Part shown: in pieces, positions 8,173-17,724 of the stretch
Numbering within the stretch: the stretch's first letter is position 1
Layout of the letters: every line of letters begins with the position of its first letter
Assembly (NCBI GenBank): GCA_017416345.1
Contig: JAFQCR010000011.1
Span: 41,110-105,109, forward strand
Length of the DNA: 64,000 nucleotides
From: Clostridia bacterium
GTDB taxonomy: Bacteria; Bacillota; Clostridia; Oscillospirales; Acutalibacteraceae
Direction of reading: 5' to 3'
Made by a program: the position numbers and the translations under genes
The notes under the pieces: generated by a model
Database searches by the model: none
Told to the model about the DNA's origin: nothing
What the model saw: only the letters and a program-made list of their open reading frames with translations

Positions 8173-8517
8173 TTACTTCACAAGCTCGATGATAGCCATC
8201 TCTGCAGCGTCACCACGGCGGGGGCCGGTCTTGGTGATACGGCAGTAGCCGCCATTCTTAGAAGCATAGGCAGGTGCGATCTCTTCGAAGAGTTTCTTTG
8301 CAACAGCTTCCTTGGTGATAAAGCTGAGTGCCTGTCTGTAGTTGGCGAGATTGTTATCCTTAGCGAGTGTGATATATTTCTCGGTCATAGCAACAACTTC
8401 TTTTGCTCTGGTAACGGTGGTTTCGATCTTACCGCTCTCAAGCAGGAAGGTAACCATAGCTCTGAGCATAGCAGTTCTGTGATCGCTGGTTCTACCGAGT
8501 TTTCTTGTTCCGGGCAT
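8173..8517 (-). CDS. rplQ: 50S ribosomal protein L17
   Basis: 114 residues beginning [20 protein letters not shown], the diagnostic start of bacterial L17, which binds 23S rRNA near the exit tunnel. Length is usual for the family (about 112-127). It has an AAGGAG site 8 bases before the ATG. It is the last gene of the alpha part of the ribosomal superoperon, directly after rpoA, and the bidirectional terminator follows. No energy-coupling-factor transporter genes follow it, unlike in Bacillus. Confidence 0.98.
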   Translation of the reverse strand: MPGTRKLGRTSDHRTAMLRAMVTFLLESGKIETTVTRAKEVVAMTEKYITLAKDNNLANYRQALSFITKEAVAKKLFEEIAPAYASKNGGYCRITKTGPRRGDAAEMAIIELVK

Positions 8518-8549
8518 TTAACTCACTCCTTAACTAAATAAGACTGTTG

Positions 8550-9497
8550 TTATTCGTCGTCGCTCTTCAAAGCAAAGCCAAGAGACTGAAGCTTGGCAAC
8601 AACTTCTTCAAGCGACTTTCTTCCGAGGTTTCTGACCTTCATCATATCTTCCTCGGTCTTTTCGGTGAGGTCTTCAACCGTGTTGATGTTGGCACGCTTC
8701 AAGCAATTGAAGCTACGTACCGACAGATCAAGCTCTTCAATGGTCATCTCAAGGATCTTATCCTTGCCGTCGCCGGCCTTCTCAACCATGATCTCGCTAT
8801 TGGATGCATCCGCAGAAAGATCGGTGAAAAGCTTGAGGTGTTCAGTGAGGATCTTGGCGGACCATGAAACTGCTTCCTTTGCGGTAAGAACACCGTTGGT
8901 CCAAACCTCAATGGTAAGTCTGTCATAGTCGGTCTGCTGTCCGACACGGGTGTTATCAACACTGTAATCGGCCTTAACAACAGGATTGTAAATGGAATCA
9001 ACGGGAATAACGCCGATCGGGGTATGCTCGGTCTTGTTCATTTCGGCCGGAACATATCCTCTGCCCTTGTCAAGAGTAAGCTCCATTACGAGCTTAGCGC
9101 CCTCATCCAGAGTTGCGATGTGCAGCTCGGGGTTGAGGATCTCGACTTCGCTGTCTGCCTTGATGGAAGCAGCGGTGACCTCACAAGGACCCTCTGCCTC
9201 AATATAGACAGTCTTGACGCTGTCCGAATGAAGCTTTGCGGTCAGACCTTTGATGTTGAGAACGATCTCGGTAACATCCTCCTTAACGTGGGGGATGGTC
9301 GAGAACTCGTGCTGAACACCGTCGATCTTGACGGAAGTAACAGCAACACCCTGCAAAGAAGAAAGCAGAGTTCTGCGAAGGCTGTTGCCTATCGTAGTGC
9401 CGTAACCTCTCTCGAGCGGTTCAAGAGTAAATCTGCCGTATTTGCCATCAGGCGTCATATCCAGTGTTTCAATTCTGGGCTTTTCAATTTCTATCAT
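8550..9497 (-). CDS. rpoA: DNA-directed RNA polymerase alpha subunit
   Basis: 315 residues, the usual length. The N-terminal assembly domain begins [20 protein letters not shown] and contains [20 protein letters not shown], which contacts beta and beta prime. The C-terminal domain (about residues 245-310) contains the DNA- and activator-binding segment [20 protein letters not shown] and [12 protein letters not shown] chose ATG 9497 because GGAG lies 5 bases upstream and the protein starts at the conserved position; the frame is open further upstream but carries no homologous sequence. It lies between rpsD and rplQ as in other Firmicutes. A stable stem-loop lies in the gap between rpsD and rpoA. 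Confidence 0.98.
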   Translation of the reverse strand: MIEIEKPRIETLDMTPDGKYGRFTLEPLERGYGTTIGNSLRRTLLSSLQGVAVTSVKIDGVQHEFSTIPHVKEDVTEIVLNIKGLTAKLHSDSVKTVYIEAEGPCEVTAASIKADSEVEILNPELHIATLDEGAKLVMELTLDKGRGYVPAEMNKTEHTPIGVIPVDSIYNPVVKADYSVDNTRVGQQTDYDRLTIEVWTNGVLTAKEAVSWSAKILTEHLKLFTDLSADASNSEIMVEKAGDGKDKILEMTIEELDLSVRSFNCLKRANINTVEDLTEKTEEDMMKVRNLGRKSLEEVVAKLQSLGFALKSDDE

Positions 9498-9606
9498 AAA
9501 AGCTCCATTTCTCCGCACTTGAGTAGTTTTGGTTAAGCAACGGCGTTCTGTGCGGAATTCGCCGTGCATAAATCGTGTTCAACAAATAAAAAACGTAAAG
9601 GCTTGG

Positions 9607-9641
9607 TGCCCTCGGTCTCCAAAAGGAGACCGAATAAGCAC
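9607..9641 (-). promoter_or_regulatory. Stable stem-loop in the rpsD-rpoA gap
   Basis: A perfect 9-bp stem (9612-9620 with 9625-9633, arms TCGGTCTCC/GGAGACCGA) with a 4-base loop is extended by outer GTGC/GCAC pairing. On the minus strand a T-rich stretch (ACGTTTTTTATTTG) follows about 10 bases later. It lies in a 156-base gap between tightly packed genes. It may be a partial terminator, an RNA-processing site or a translational control site for rpoA; which one cannot be told from sequence. Confidence 0.55.
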
Positions 9642-9653
9642 TGATAAACCTTA

Positions 9654-10280
9654 TTATTTAGAGTAGAACTCGACGATGAGCTGCTCATCAACGGGAGCGT
9701 CGATAGCATCACGATCGGGAAGGTTGACGACCTTAACAGAGAAGCTCTCTGCGTTAGCGTCAAGCCAGGAAGGAACAGGACGTCCTGCGTTTGCCTCGAG
9801 AACTGCCTTGATCTTCTCGGAAGAACGGCTCTTCTCGCAAACGGTGATAACGTCACCAGCCTTCAGAAGGTAAGAAGCGATGTCTACACGACCGCCGTTT
9901 ACCTCGAAGTGACCGTGGCCGACAAGCTGTCTGGCCTCGGCACGGGAGGAAGCAAGACCTGCTCTGTAAACAACGTTGTCAAGTCTTGATTCGAGGATTC
10001 TGAGGAGGTTCTCGCCGGTAACACCGACTTTACGCTTAGCCATCTCAAAATAGTGGCTGAACTGAACCTCGTTTACGCCGTAGTAACGTCTTGCTCTCTG
10101 CTTTGCACGAAGATGCAAACCGTACTCGGAAGTTTTCTTACGTCCCTGTCCATGCTGGCCGGGAGCATACTCTCTACGACCAATGGAACACTTTTCGGAG
10201 TAGCAGCGCTCACCCTTGAGGAACAATTTCTGACCCTCACGACGGCAAAGTCTGCAAACTGCACCGGTATATCTAGCCAT
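9654..10280 (-). CDS. rpsD: 30S ribosomal protein S4, zinc-binding form
   Basis: 208 residues, the usual length. S4 is a primary 16S rRNA-binding assembly protein. The N-terminus has four cysteines (C9, C12, C26, C31 in CRLCRREG and CYSEKC), the zinc-binding C+ form. The S4 RNA-binding domain follows from about residue 98 ([20 protein letters not shown]). In many bacteria S4 represses its own operon. GGAGG precedes the ATG, and the gene lies after rpsK and before rpoA in the normal order. Confidence 0.98.
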   Translation of the reverse strand: MARYTGAVCRLCRREGQKLFLKGERCYSEKCSIGRREYAPGQHGQGRKKTSEYGLHLRAKQRARRYYGVNEVQFSHYFEMAKRKVGVTGENLLRILESRLDNVVYRAGLASSRAEARQLVGHGHFEVNGGRVDIASYLLKAGDVITVCEKSRSSEKIKAVLEANAGRPVPSWLDANAESFSVKVVNLPDRDAIDAPVDEQLIVEFYSK

Positions 10281-10298
10281 ATTTACACCTCCAAAAAA

Positions 10299-10688
10299 TT
10301 AGACACGTCTTCTCTTGGGAGGACGGCAACCATTGTGAGGAATCGGGGTAACATCTTTGATCATGCTGACCTCGAGACCTGCGGACTGGAGAGCACGAAT
10401 TGCGGCTTCACGTCCGGCACCGGGACCCTTGACGTATACTTCAACTGACTTAAGACCGTGCTCCATAGCAGCCTTGGCAGCAGTCTCAGCTGCGCTCTGT
10501 GCTGCGAAAGGAGTAGACTTTCTGGAACCGCGGAAGCCAAGCTCACCGGCGGAAGCCCAGGAAAGTGCGTTACCGTTTACATCGGTAATAGTAACGATAG
10601 TATTGTTGAAGGTTGACTGAATATGGGCAGCACCGCGCTCAATGTTCTTTTTCTCACGGCGTCTGCGGATTGTTGTCTGTTTAGCCAT
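10299..10688 (-). CDS. rpsK: 30S ribosomal protein S11
   Basis: 129 residues, normal length. Contains [21 protein letters not shown] and ends with [11 protein letters not shown], both diagnostic of S11, a platform protein of the small subunit that interacts with S18 and 16S rRNA. GGGGGAGG precedes the start. It sits between rpsM and rpsD with short gaps. Confidence 0.98.
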   Translation of the reverse strand: MAKQTTIRRRREKKNIERGAAHIQSTFNNTIVTITDVNGNALSWASAGELGFRGSRKSTPFAAQSAAETAAKAAMEHGLKSVEVYVKGPGAGREAAIRALQSAGLEVSMIKDVTPIPHNGCRPPKRRRV

Positions 10689-10705
10689 ATTATTCTTCCT
10701 CCCCC

Positions 10706-11074
10706 TTACTTCTTCTTGTTAGCAATGGTCTTCTTGGGACCTTTGCGGGTACGGGCATTGGTCTTGGAGCGCTGTCCTCTTACGGGAAGGCCCTTCTTAT
10801 GACGGCTGCCACGGAAACTGCCGATTTCGACAAGTCTCTTGATATCGAAAGCGATTGCACGACGGCGATCACCTTCAACCTGAAGATTATGGTCGATATA
10901 CTCACGGAGTTTGGAGATATCGTCCTCGGTAAGATCCTTAACGCGGATGTCGGGATTGATACCGGTATCTGCAAGGATTTTCTTGGATGTTGTAAGACCG
11001 ATACCGAAAATGTAGGTAAGTCCGATTTCGACTCGCTTGTTGTTCGGAAGGTCAACACCAGCTATACGCGCCAT
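10706..11074 (-). CDS. rpsM: 30S ribosomal protein S13
   Basis: 122 residues, normal length. Begins [20 protein letters not shown] and ends in the basic tail [14 protein letters not shown] that reaches the decoding region and contacts tRNA in the P site. GAGAGG lies about 10 bases upstream of the ATG. It follows rpmJ in the canonical infA-rpmJ-rpsM-rpsK-rpsD-rpoA-rplQ order. Confidence 0.98.
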   Translation of the reverse strand: MARIAGVDLPNNKRVEIGLTYIFGIGLTTSKKILADTGINPDIRVKDLTEDDISKLREYIDHNLQVEGDRRRAIAFDIKRLVEIGSFRGSRHKKGLPVRGQRSKTNARTRKGPKKTIANKKK

Positions 11075-11108
11075 TTATAATGCACCTCTCATTCTAAGTT
11101 GCGCAGGA

Positions 11109-11222
11109 TTAACCCTGGCGCTGCTTGTGATTGGGATTCTCACAGATAACCATGATTTTTCCCTTTCTCTTAATAACTTTGCACTTATCGCACATCTTTT
11201 TGACAGAAGGTCTGACTTTCAT
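11109..11222 (-). CDS. rpmJ: 50S ribosomal protein L36
   Basis: A 37-codon gene read directly from the sequence: it begins [20 protein letters not shown] and ends in [11 protein letters not shown]. Cysteines and histidine in CDKC ... CENPNH form the zinc ribbon of the C+ type L36. A TTGGAGG ribosome site lies just upstream, and it sits in the usual place between infA and rpsM. Confidence 0.97.
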   Translation of the reverse strand: MKVRPSVKKMCDKCKVIKRKGKIMVICENPNHKQRQG

Positions 11223-11250
11223 TCTTTGTACCTCCAATTTGTTTCCTGAC

Positions 11251-11469
11251 TTACTTCGAACGCCAGGTAATGCGTCCCTTGGTCAGGTCGTAGGGTGACA
11301 TTTCAACCGTTACCTTATCACCGGGAAGAATGCGTATGAAGTTCATACGGAGCTTACCCGAGATATGGGCAAGGATCTGGTGTCCGCCCTGAATTTCAAC
11401 CTTGAACATCGCATTCGGCATTGCCTCAACGACTGTTCCTTCCAATTCAATCATATCCTCTTTGGACAT
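11251..11469 (-). CDS. infA: Translation initiation factor IF-1
   Basis: 72 residues, the exact usual length, made of one S1/OB-fold domain ([20 protein letters not shown], later [20 protein letters not shown]). IF-1 occupies the A site of the 30S subunit and helps IF-2 and IF-3 during initiation. The ATG directly follows the stop codon of the KOW-protein gene (TGA then ATG), so translation is likely coupled. Confidence 0.98.
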   Translation of the reverse strand: MSKEDMIELEGTVVEAMPNAMFKVEIQGGHQILAHISGKLRMNFIRILPGDKVTVEMSPYDLTKGRITWRSK

Positions 11470-11730
11470 TCAAATCTCTCCTTGACAGTGTAGGCTTTGA
11501 AGATCATTCAAAGCGTGTCGTATTGATCTGTTTGTGAGCATCTGTTCCTCTGTGACGGTCGCATTTGTCAGCGAAAGGTGTTTGATGTTTTTCTGTTTGG
11601 GTCGGTCAACGGGACGTTCCTTGCCGTCTGCGACAAGCACCTTACCGTCCTTCTGACCCAAAACCACCATAAAGCTTCCGCAATCTCTGCCGGCTAACGA
11701 ACAGACTATCGTTCCTCTTTCGGGCAACAT
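11470..11730 (-). CDS. KOW-domain RNA-binding protein (L14e/L6e/L27e-like)
   Basis: 86 residues. A KOW/SH3-like barrel occupies the first 60 residues (GTIVCSLAGRDCGSFMVVLG, VADGKERPVDRPKQKNIKHL). Small proteins of this kind are found between map and infA in many Clostridia and related Firmicutes and are thought to bind RNA, probably at the ribosome; the precise role is unknown. GAGGAGG lies upstream of the ATG. It fits exactly between map and infA with a 15-base gap on one side and none on the other. Confidence 0.88.
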   Translation of the reverse strand: MLPERGTIVCSLAGRDCGSFMVVLGQKDGKVLVADGKERPVDRPKQKNIKHLSLTNATVTEEQMLTNRSIRHALNDLQSLHCQGEI

Positions 11731-11745
11731 AACTTCCTCCTCAAA

Positions 11746-12495
11746 TTACGGCAATGTCATAATTTTCGGACCGTCGGCCGTGATGGCAACGGTATGCTCA
11801 AAATGAGCGGAAAGTGAGCCGTCCGAGGTCAATACTGTCCAGCCGTCCGGCATGACCTTGACATCATAAGAACCGGCGTTTACCATCGGTTCGATTGCGA
11901 TCGTCATACCCGGAACAAGACGTACTCCTCTGCCGGATACTCCGAAATTGGGTATCTCCGGGGCTTCATGAAGACTCGTGCCTACGCCGTGCCCAACGTA
12001 TTTGCGGACCACCGAGTAACCGCGAGACTCGACATACTGTTGAACTGCTGCCGATATATCACCGACTCTACCGCCGGGAAGTGCGTGCTTGATGCCTTCG
12101 TAAAGGCTCTCCTTGGTCACTTCCATCAGCCGCTTCGCCTCGTCACTTACGTCACCGCAGGCAAAAGTGGCGGCATTGTCGCCGTTATATCCTTCAAACT
12201 CCGCACCAAGATCCACGCTGACAATGTCACCGGCTCTTATTATGCGGTTTTTGGCAGGTATGCCGTGAATAACCTCGTTGTTAATAGATATACAAGCGGT
12301 CGCCGGAAAGCCGTAAAGTCCTTTAAAGTTGGGTCTTGCGCCCTTGCTTCTTATGAACTTCTCGGCAAGAGTGTCGAGCTCTAAGGTTGATACTCCCGGC
12401 TCGACCGCCTCACCTATTAACTTCAGCGCCTGCGCCGAAATAACACAGGCTTCTTTCATTATAGCCAGCTCCCTGGCTGTTTTAAGCACTACCAT
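11746..12495 (-). CDS. map: Methionine aminopeptidase, type I
   Basis: 249 residues, normal for bacterial type Ia enzymes. It removes the N-terminal methionine from nascent proteins. Metal-binding residues are recognisable in VSVDLGAEFEGYNGDNAATF (two Asp), KYVGHGVGTSLHE (His), TIAIEPMVNAG (Glu) and SAHFEHTVAI (Glu). It starts 2 bases after adk ends; the ribosome site is weak (AGGT), so translation may depend on coupling to adk. The N-terminal zinc-finger extension seen in some homologues is absent. Confidence 0.97.
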   Translation of the reverse strand: MVVLKTARELAIMKEACVISAQALKLIGEAVEPGVSTLELDTLAEKFIRSKGARPNFKGLYGFPATACISINNEVIHGIPAKNRIIRAGDIVSVDLGAEFEGYNGDNAATFACGDVSDEAKRLMEVTKESLYEGIKHALPGGRVGDISAAVQQYVESRGYSVVRKYVGHGVGTSLHEAPEIPNFGVSGRGVRLVPGMTIAIEPMVNAGSYDVKVMPDGWTVLTSDGSLSAHFEHTVAITADGPKIMTLP

Positions 12496-12497
12496 AA

Positions 12498-13130
12498 TTA
12501 GATACCTAAAGCTTCAAATACAAGCTTGGTAGTGTCGGCTACTTCTTCCTGACCGGGAACCGATTTCAGCTTGCCGGTTTTGGAATAGTAGTTTTTGAGC
12601 GGCTCGGTCTGCTCGTGGTAGATCGCAAGACGCTCAAGCACTGTTTCAGGTGCGTCATCCTTACGTTGGATAAGCTCGGCACCGCAGAGATTACAGATGC
12701 CGTCTTTAGCCGGCTTCTTGTACTCAAGGTGATAGCTTGCTCCGCATGCGGGACACACGCGTCTTCCGCCCAGACGGGCTGCGATGGCTTCGTCCTTAAC
12801 ATCAATGTCAAGCACGCAGTCGATCTCGACGCCGAGTGAATCAAGTGCTTCGGCCTGAGGTATTGTTCTGGGGAAACCGTCAAGGATGAAACCGTTATTA
12901 CAGTCATCCTTTGCCAGGCGTTCCTTGATGATGCCGATCACGACATCATCCGAAACAAGCTGGCCGGCTTCAACAGCAGCCTTGGCCTTCAACCCCATCT
13001 CGGTACCGTTTTTCATTGCCTCACGGATAATGTTTCCGGTCGAGATGGTGGGGATTGAAAGTTTTTCACAGATGATCTCTGCCTGCGTGCCCTTACCGGC
13101 ACCGGGTGCACCGAGAAGTATCAGTTTCAT
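12498..13130 (-). CDS. adk: Adenylate kinase with zinc-binding LID
   Basis: 210 residues. Interconverts ATP + AMP and 2 ADP. The P-loop is GAPGAGKGTQ at residues 7-16; the AMP-binding segment is STGNIIREAM; DGFPRTIPQA is the catalytic-core motif. The LID (about residues 127-164) has four cysteines in CPACGASY and CNLCGAEL, the zinc-carrying form of Gram-positive adenylate kinases. AAGAGG lies upstream of the ATG. The secY-adk-map order is standard. Confidence 0.98.
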   Translation of the reverse strand: MKLILLGAPGAGKGTQAEIICEKLSIPTISTGNIIREAMKNGTEMGLKAKAAVEAGQLVSDDVVIGIIKERLAKDDCNNGFILDGFPRTIPQAEALDSLGVEIDCVLDIDVKDEAIAARLGGRRVCPACGASYHLEYKKPAKDGICNLCGAELIQRKDDAPETVLERLAIYHEQTEPLKNYYSKTGKLKSVPGQEEVADTTKLVFEALGI

Positions 13131-13142
13131 ATCTGTTACCTC

Positions 13143-14426
13143 TTAATCAAGGAAGCCCTTGTAGTGGCGCATCATCATCTGGGATTCGAGATTGTTAACG
13201 ATCTCAAGTGCAACACCGACAACGATGAGTACCGAAGTACCGCCGATGGAGATGTTTGCAAATGCGGGGCTGAACAATCCGAAGAGGATCGGTCCTACAG
13301 CGACAACGCTGAGGCAGATGGCTCCGATAAGAGTGATTCTGGAAAGAACTCTCTTGATGAAGTCTGCGGTGGACTGACCGGGGCGGATACCGGGGATGGA
13401 TCCGCTGTTCTTTCTGAGGTTGTTTGCCATCTCAACAGGATTGTACTGAATGGTTACATAGAAGTAAGCAAATGCAATGATCATTGCAAAGTACAGAACT
13501 GCGTAGAAGACACCCTGAGTGCTGAACATTGAAAGGATCTTGTAGAACCAGTTCGGCTCCTTGGGGTTCCAGAAAGAAAGAACCATAGTGGGGATCATCA
13601 GGATGGAGCTGGCGAAGATGATGGGCATAACACCGGACATATTGACCTTGATGGGAATATGGGTGTTCTGGCCACCGTACATCTTACGGCCGACAACACG
13701 CTTGGCATACTGAACAGGCAGTCTGCGCTCGGCGTTAGTCATCCAGACGATGAAAGCAATAACAAGAAGGAACACGACAACGATCAGGACGGTAGCGATC
13801 GGCTCTCCTGCCTGCCACCAAGCAATAAGCTGGCCGACAGCATCGGGGAAGCGGGAAAGGATACCTGCGAACAACAGTATCGAAATACCGTTGCCAATGC
13901 CCTTTTCGTCGATCTGCTCACCAAGCCACATAACGAGTGCGGAACCGGCTGCCAAGGTAAGAACGATGACGAATCCGGCAAACCACTCTGCGAAGGTGCC
14001 GCTGATCTTGAGCAGGTTGCTTCGGTTGAGGTAGATGTAAAATGCCAATCCCTGGATAATACCGAGGATTACGGTTGCAACACGGGTGTGCTTTGCAATG
14101 ATCTTACGTCCCTCTTCTCCTTCTTTGGAGATCCTCTCATAGTAGGGAATTGCTACTGTGAGAAGCTGCATAATGATGGAAGAGTTGATGTACGGGGTAA
14201 CGCCCATTGCGAAGATAGCGCCGTACTGCAACGCACCACCGGTGAATGTTGAGAAATAGCTTCCGAAAACATTGCTCTCGGACATGGTCTTGCCAAGTGC
14301 CACGGGATCAATAAACGGAACAGGAATGACAGAACCGATACGGAATATCAAGATAATAAAGAGAGTGAAAAGAATCTTCTTACGAAGGTCAGCGACCTTC
14401 CATGCATTCTTAATTGTCTCTAACAT
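13143..14426 (-). CDS. secY: Preprotein translocase subunit SecY
   Basis: 427 residues with ten transmembrane segments. SecY forms the protein-conducting channel with SecE and SecG. Conserved features include the N-terminal IRSVIPVPFIDP-like segment (here RIGSVIPVPFIDP), GVTPYINSSIIMQLL of helix 2, which lines the pore and lateral gate, and the C-terminal SFLDRY-like region ending MMRHYKGFLD. I chose ATG 14426 because GAGG lies 9 bases upstream and the next in-frame region upstream overlaps rplO. The start lies 1 base beyond the rplO stop codon, so the two are tightly linked. Confidence 0.98.
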   Translation of the reverse strand: MLETIKNAWKVADLRKKILFTLFIILIFRIGSVIPVPFIDPVALGKTMSESNVFGSYFSTFTGGALQYGAIFAMGVTPYINSSIIMQLLTVAIPYYERISKEGEEGRKIIAKHTRVATVILGIIQGLAFYIYLNRSNLLKISGTFAEWFAGFVIVLTLAAGSALVMWLGEQIDEKGIGNGISILLFAGILSRFPDAVGQLIAWWQAGEPIATVLIVVVFLLVIAFIVWMTNAERRLPVQYAKRVVGRKMYGGQNTHIPIKVNMSGVMPIIFASSILMIPTMVLSFWNPKEPNWFYKILSMFSTQGVFYAVLYFAMIIAFAYFYVTIQYNPVEMANNLRKNSGSIPGIRPGQSTADFIKRVLSRITLIGAICLSVVAVGPILFGLFSPAFANISIGGTSVLIVVGVALEIVNNLESQMMMRHYKGFLD

Positions 14427-14427
14427 A

Positions 14428-14868
14428 TCAGAGTACCTCGTACTTTCCACCTGCTGCCACGATCTTATCCTTTGCAGCGGCAGAGAAGGCAACAGCCTTC
14501 ACGGTAATCTTCTTGGTCAATTCACCGTTACCAAGAACTTTAAGTCCGTCATACTCCTTCTTGATAATGCCCTTTTCGATGAGAGCTGCAGCATCTACAA
14601 CTGCTCCGTCCTCAAATACATTGAGGGCTGCGATGTTGACGGTTGCAAACTCACTGGCAAAAATGTTGTTAAAACCTCTCTTGGGAACACGTCTCTGAAG
14701 GGGCATCTGTCCGCCTTCAAAACCGAATCTCTGGCCGCGACCTGCACGTGCCTTCTGACCTTTGTGTCCCTTACCGGCAGTTTTACCGTTGCCGGAACCA
14801 TGACCTCTACCGATGCGCTTTACCTCTTTAGTAGAACCCTCAACGGCTTTAAGCTCATGAATTTTCAT
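14428..14868 (-). CDS. rplO: 50S ribosomal protein L15
   Basis: 146 residues, usual length. Begins [20 protein letters not shown] followed by the basic, glycine-rich RNA-binding segment [20 protein letters not shown] that is diagnostic of L15, a late-assembly 23S rRNA-binding protein. ATG 14868 has GGAGG 8 bases upstream; a GTG 9 bases further up overlaps the ribosome site and is rejected. It sits between rpmD and secY. Confidence 0.98.
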   Translation of the reverse strand: MKIHELKAVEGSTKEVKRIGRGHGSGNGKTAGKGHKGQKARAGRGQRFGFEGGQMPLQRRVPKRGFNNIFASEFATVNIAALNVFEDGAVVDAAALIEKGIIKKEYDGLKVLGNGELTKKITVKAVAFSAAAKDKIVAAGGKYEVL

Positions 14869-14881
14869 AGTTCGCACCTCC

Positions 14882-15064
14882 TTAGTTAGCTTCAGTTACC
14901 TCGACGAGGTGGATAATTTTCTTGATCTTACCCTGGGTGGCTGCGTTGTCGGGCTGAACGGTGACATCGCCGCGCTTGTGAAGTCCGAGGGCTTTGGCGG
15001 TTGCGATCTGATCAGGCTTGCAGCAGATCAGGCTCTTAACCAGCTTTACGTTAAGATTAGCCAT
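14882..15064 (-). CDS. rpmD: 50S ribosomal protein L30
   Basis: 60 residues, the usual short bacterial length. Begins [20 protein letters not shown] and continues [20 protein letters not shown], matching the small L30 fold. AAGGAGG lies 9 bases before the ATG. It sits between rpsE and rplO. Confidence 0.97.
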   Translation of the reverse strand: MANLNVKLVKSLICCKPDQIATAKALGLHKRGDVTVQPDNAATQGKIKKIIHLVEVTEAN

Positions 15065-15078
15065 TTTACTCGTCCTCC

Positions 15079-15582
15079 TTAACCTAAGATTTCTTTAACG
15101 GTCTTTCCGCGGATAGCAGCAACCTCTTCAGCGGTGCGGAGAGCCTTGAGTCCTTCGATGGTAGCTCTTACAACGTTGTAGGGGTTATTGGTGCGGAGAG
15201 CCTTGGTACGGATATCGGTGATGCCGACAGTCTCAACAACTGCACGGACAGCGCCACCGGCGATAACACCGGTACCTGGAGCGGCGGGCTTCATAAGAAC
15301 AGAGCCTGCGCCGTAAACACCGAGAATCTCGTGCGGAATGGTGGTACCCTTCAAGGAAACCTTGATAAGGTTCTTCTTTGCGTCCTCGATGCCCTTGCGG
15401 ATAGCGTCAGGAACTTCTCCTGCCTTTCCAACACCGAAGCCGACAGTGCCGTTACCGTCACCAACAACTACCAGAGCTGCGAACTTCATAATACGTCCGC
15501 CCTTAACAGTCTTGGAAACACGGTTGATGGCAACAACTTTTTCTTTAAGATCCATAGTGGATGCGTCGATCATAGTAGCCAA
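15079..15582 (-). CDS. rpsE: 30S ribosomal protein S5
   Basis: 167 residues, normal for S5, which lies near the decoding centre and helps maintain accuracy and helicase activity at mRNA entry. Contains [20 protein letters not shown] and [20 protein letters not shown], the double-stranded RNA-binding segment. The start is a TTG at 15582: GGAGG lies 9 bases upstream of it, whereas the first ATG (15573) is 18 bases away. An uncommon start codon in a highly expressed gene. Confidence 0.97.
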   Translation of the reverse strand: MATMIDASTMDLKEKVVAINRVSKTVKGGRIMKFAALVVVGDGNGTVGFGVGKAGEVPDAIRKGIEDAKKNLIKVSLKGTTIPHEILGVYGAGSVLMKPAAPGTGVIAGGAVRAVVETVGITDIRTKALRTNNPYNVVRATIEGLKALRTAEEVAAIRGKTVKEILG

Positions 15583-15600
15583 AAGTATTCTCCTCCTTCT

Positions 15601-15960
15601 TTAGAACTTGAGGCCGCCCTCACGGGCTCCTTCGGCCAGCTCCTTGACACGGCCGTGATAGATATATCCGCCGCGGTCAAATACGCAAACTTCAATACCC
15701 TTGTCTTTAGCACGTGCAGCAATCAACTGTCCAACTTTACGGGCTTCTTCTTTGTTACCCTTAGCAGTTCCGAAGTCCTTCTCGAGAGAAGAAGCGGAAG
15801 CCAAAGTAACTCCGTTTACATCGTCGATAAGCTGGGCGTAAATGTTGCTGTTGGAGCGGAAAACATCGAGACGGGGGCACTCAGCAGTACCGCTGATCTT
15901 GCCACGTACACGAGCATGTCTCTTAAGACGAGCTTTGTTAGTATCAGGTCTTGAAACCAT
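15601..15960 (-). CDS. rplR: 50S ribosomal protein L18
   Basis: 119 residues, usual length. L18 binds 5S rRNA together with L5. Contains [20 protein letters not shown] near the start and the C-terminal [20 protein letters not shown], both typical. GGAG lies 10 bases before the ATG. It sits between rplF and rpsE. Confidence 0.98.
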   Translation of the reverse strand: MVSRPDTNKARLKRHARVRGKISGTAECPRLDVFRSNSNIYAQLIDDVNGVTLASASSLEKDFGTAKGNKEEARKVGQLIAARAKDKGIEVCVFDRGGYIYHGRVKELAEGAREGGLKF

Positions 15961-15978
15961 TTTATTTTCTCTCCTTTA

Positions 15979-16527
15979 TTACTTTTTAGCGCCCTTACCG
16001 GCTTTACCTTCTTTGCGGCGGATGTGTTCGCCGGCGTACTTGATACCCTTGCCCTTGTACGGCTCAGGAGGACGCTTCTCGCGAATCTCTGCTGCAATCT
16101 GACCTACAACCTGCTTATCGGCACCGGAAACTACGATTGAGTTCGGGTTGGGAACGTCAATGGTGATTCCGTCTACCTCAGGCATAATTACCTGATGAGA
16201 GTAACCAAGGTTCATAACCAGGTTCTTACCCTGCTTCTGAACACGGTAACCAACACCGTTGACCTCGAGCTCCTTTTTGAAGCCCTCGGTAACACCGATT
16301 ACCATATTGCTTACCAAAGTGCGGGTAAGTCCGTGCAGTGCACGATCTTCCTTGTCATCCGAAGGACGGGTTACAAGGATCTCGCTGCCCTCGACCTTGA
16401 TGGTCATACGCTCGCTGAAAGTCTGAGTAAGGGTGCCCTTGGGGCCCTTAACGGTGACCTCTGCGCCGTTGACTTTAACATCAACTCCGGCCGGGATGGC
16501 GATAGGCTTTCTACCTATTCTTGACAT
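15979..16527 (-). CDS. rplF: 50S ribosomal protein L6
   Basis: 182 residues with the duplicated L6 fold, beginning MSRIGRKPIAIPAGVDVKVN and ending with the conserved RRKEGKAGKGAKK after PEPYKGKGIKYAGEHI. L6 lies near the sarcin-ricin loop. ATG 16527 has GGGGAGG 9 bases upstream; the frame stays open beyond it but that extension overlaps rpsH and has no family match. Confidence 0.98.
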   Translation of the reverse strand: MSRIGRKPIAIPAGVDVKVNGAEVTVKGPKGTLTQTFSERMTIKVEGSEILVTRPSDDKEDRALHGLTRTLVSNMVIGVTEGFKKELEVNGVGYRVQKQGKNLVMNLGYSHQVIMPEVDGITIDVPNPNSIVVSGADKQVVGQIAAEIREKRPPEPYKGKGIKYAGEHIRRKEGKAGKGAKK

Positions 16528-16543
16528 TTCACTGCACCTCCCC

Positions 16544-16942
16544 TTACCAGATGAAAGCGAGGACTTCGCCGCCGACATTCTCACGGCGTGCCTGCTTGTC
16601 AGTCATAATACCTTTTGAAGTGGAAACGATAGCGATTCCAAGGCCTCTCATGACCTTGGGCATATCCTCCACGTTGGAATAAATACGCAGACCGGGCTTG
16701 GATACTCTGCGAAGACCGGTGATGATCTGCGACTTGTTCGGACCGTACTTAAGTGCGATCTTGATAACTCCCTGCTTGCCGTCTTCCAAAACGGTGAAGC
16801 CGTTGATGTAACCCTCGTCGAGAAGGATCTGTGCGATAGCCTTCTTAACGTTAGAAGCGGGCACGTCAACCGAGTCATGCTTTGCCGAACTAGCGTTACG
16901 AATTCGTGTCAGCATATCGGCTATTGTATCGGTGATTTGCAT
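16544..16942 (-). CDS. rpsH: 30S ribosomal protein S8
   Basis: 132 residues, normal length. Begins [20 protein letters not shown] and ends with [20 protein letters not shown] followed by VLAFIW, the classic S8 C-terminus. S8 binds helix 21 of 16S rRNA early in assembly and in enteric bacteria represses the spc operon. It sits between rpsN and rplF. Confidence 0.98.
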   Translation of the reverse strand: MQITDTIADMLTRIRNASSAKHDSVDVPASNVKKAIAQILLDEGYINGFTVLEDGKQGVIKIALKYGPNKSQIITGLRRVSKPGLRIYSNVEDMPKVMRGLGIAIVSTSKGIMTDKQARRENVGGEVLAFIW

Positions 16943-16969
16943 ACCGTCAACCTCCTTTACGTATTGCTG

Positions 16970-17155
16970 TTACCAGCTTGCCTTCTTTACTCCGGGGATC
17001 TCGCCCTTGTAGGCCAGCTCTCTGAAGCAAATTCGGCAGATACCGTACTTGCGGAGATAAGCATGGGGGCGACCGCAGATCTTACATCTGGTGTACTCTC
17101 TGGTCGAAAACTTAGCAGGTCTCTGCTGCTTGATTTTCATAGATGTCTTAGCCAT
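16970..17155 (-). CDS. rpsN: 30S ribosomal protein S14, zinc-binding short form
   Basis: 61 residues, the short zinc-type S14 (sometimes rpsZ). Cysteines C24, C27, C40 and C43 (CKIC and CRIC) form a zinc ribbon, and the end GVKKASW is characteristic. AAGGAG lies upstream of the ATG. It sits between rplE and rpsH, its usual place. Confidence 0.98.
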   Translation of the reverse strand: MAKTSMKIKQQRPAKFSTREYTRCKICGRPHAYLRKYGICRICFRELAYKGEIPGVKKASW

Positions 17156-17166
17156 GTTTACACTCC

Positions 17167-17706
17167 TTACTTCGCAAACGGGGCGCCCATAAGAGTCAAG
17201 AGCTCTCTGGCTTCCTCGTCGGTATTTGCGGTGGTAACAAAAATGATATCCATACCGCGTACCTTGTCGATTTTATCGTAGTCGATTTCAGGGAAGATCA
17301 ACTGTTCCTTAACGCCCATTGCATAGTTGCCACGACCGTCGAAGGAGTTGGGGTTGATACCTCTGAAGTCTCTGACTCTCGGAAGAGCGGTGTTGAAGAG
17401 TCTGTCAACAAACTCATACATCTTTTCGCCTCTGAGAGTTACCTTGGCACCGATCGGCATACCTTCACGAAGTTTGAAGTTTGCAACCGACTTTCTTGCC
17501 TTACAGACGACCGGATGCTGTCCGGTGATCTGGCTGAGATCGTTAACGATGGCATCGATAACCTTTGCGTTATCTCTTGCCTCGCCACAACCAACGTTGA
17601 TAACAACCTTGTCAAGCTTAGGAATCTGCATGACACTCTTGTAGTTATACTTGGCTCTCAGAGCAGGTGCTACGTTGGCTTTGTATTCTTCTCTTAATCT
17701 TGCCAT
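17167..17706 (-). CDS. rplE: 50S ribosomal protein L5
   Basis: 179 residues. L5 binds 5S rRNA and contacts tRNA in the P site. Recognised by [20 protein letters not shown] near the start, [20 protein letters not shown] in the middle and the [20 protein letters not shown] segment. Two starts are possible: ATG 17706 (MARLREEY, matching the family start, 10 bases after GGAGG) and ATG 17712 (only 4 bases after it). I prefer 17706. Confidence 0.97.
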   Translation of the reverse strand: MARLREEYKANVAPALRAKYNYKSVMQIPKLDKVVINVGCGEARDNAKVIDAIVNDLSQITGQHPVVCKARKSVANFKLREGMPIGAKVTLRGEKMYEFVDRLFNTALPRVRDFRGINPNSFDGRGNYAMGVKEQLIFPEIDYDKIDKVRGMDIIFVTTANTDEEARELLTLMGAPFAK

Positions 17707-17724
17707 ATTCATGCGTCCTCCTTA

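Noticed and set aside
13659-14252. Plus-strand open frame opposite secY
   Set aside because: secY is complete on the minus strand; the antisense product is hydrophilic, cysteine-rich and resembles nothing.
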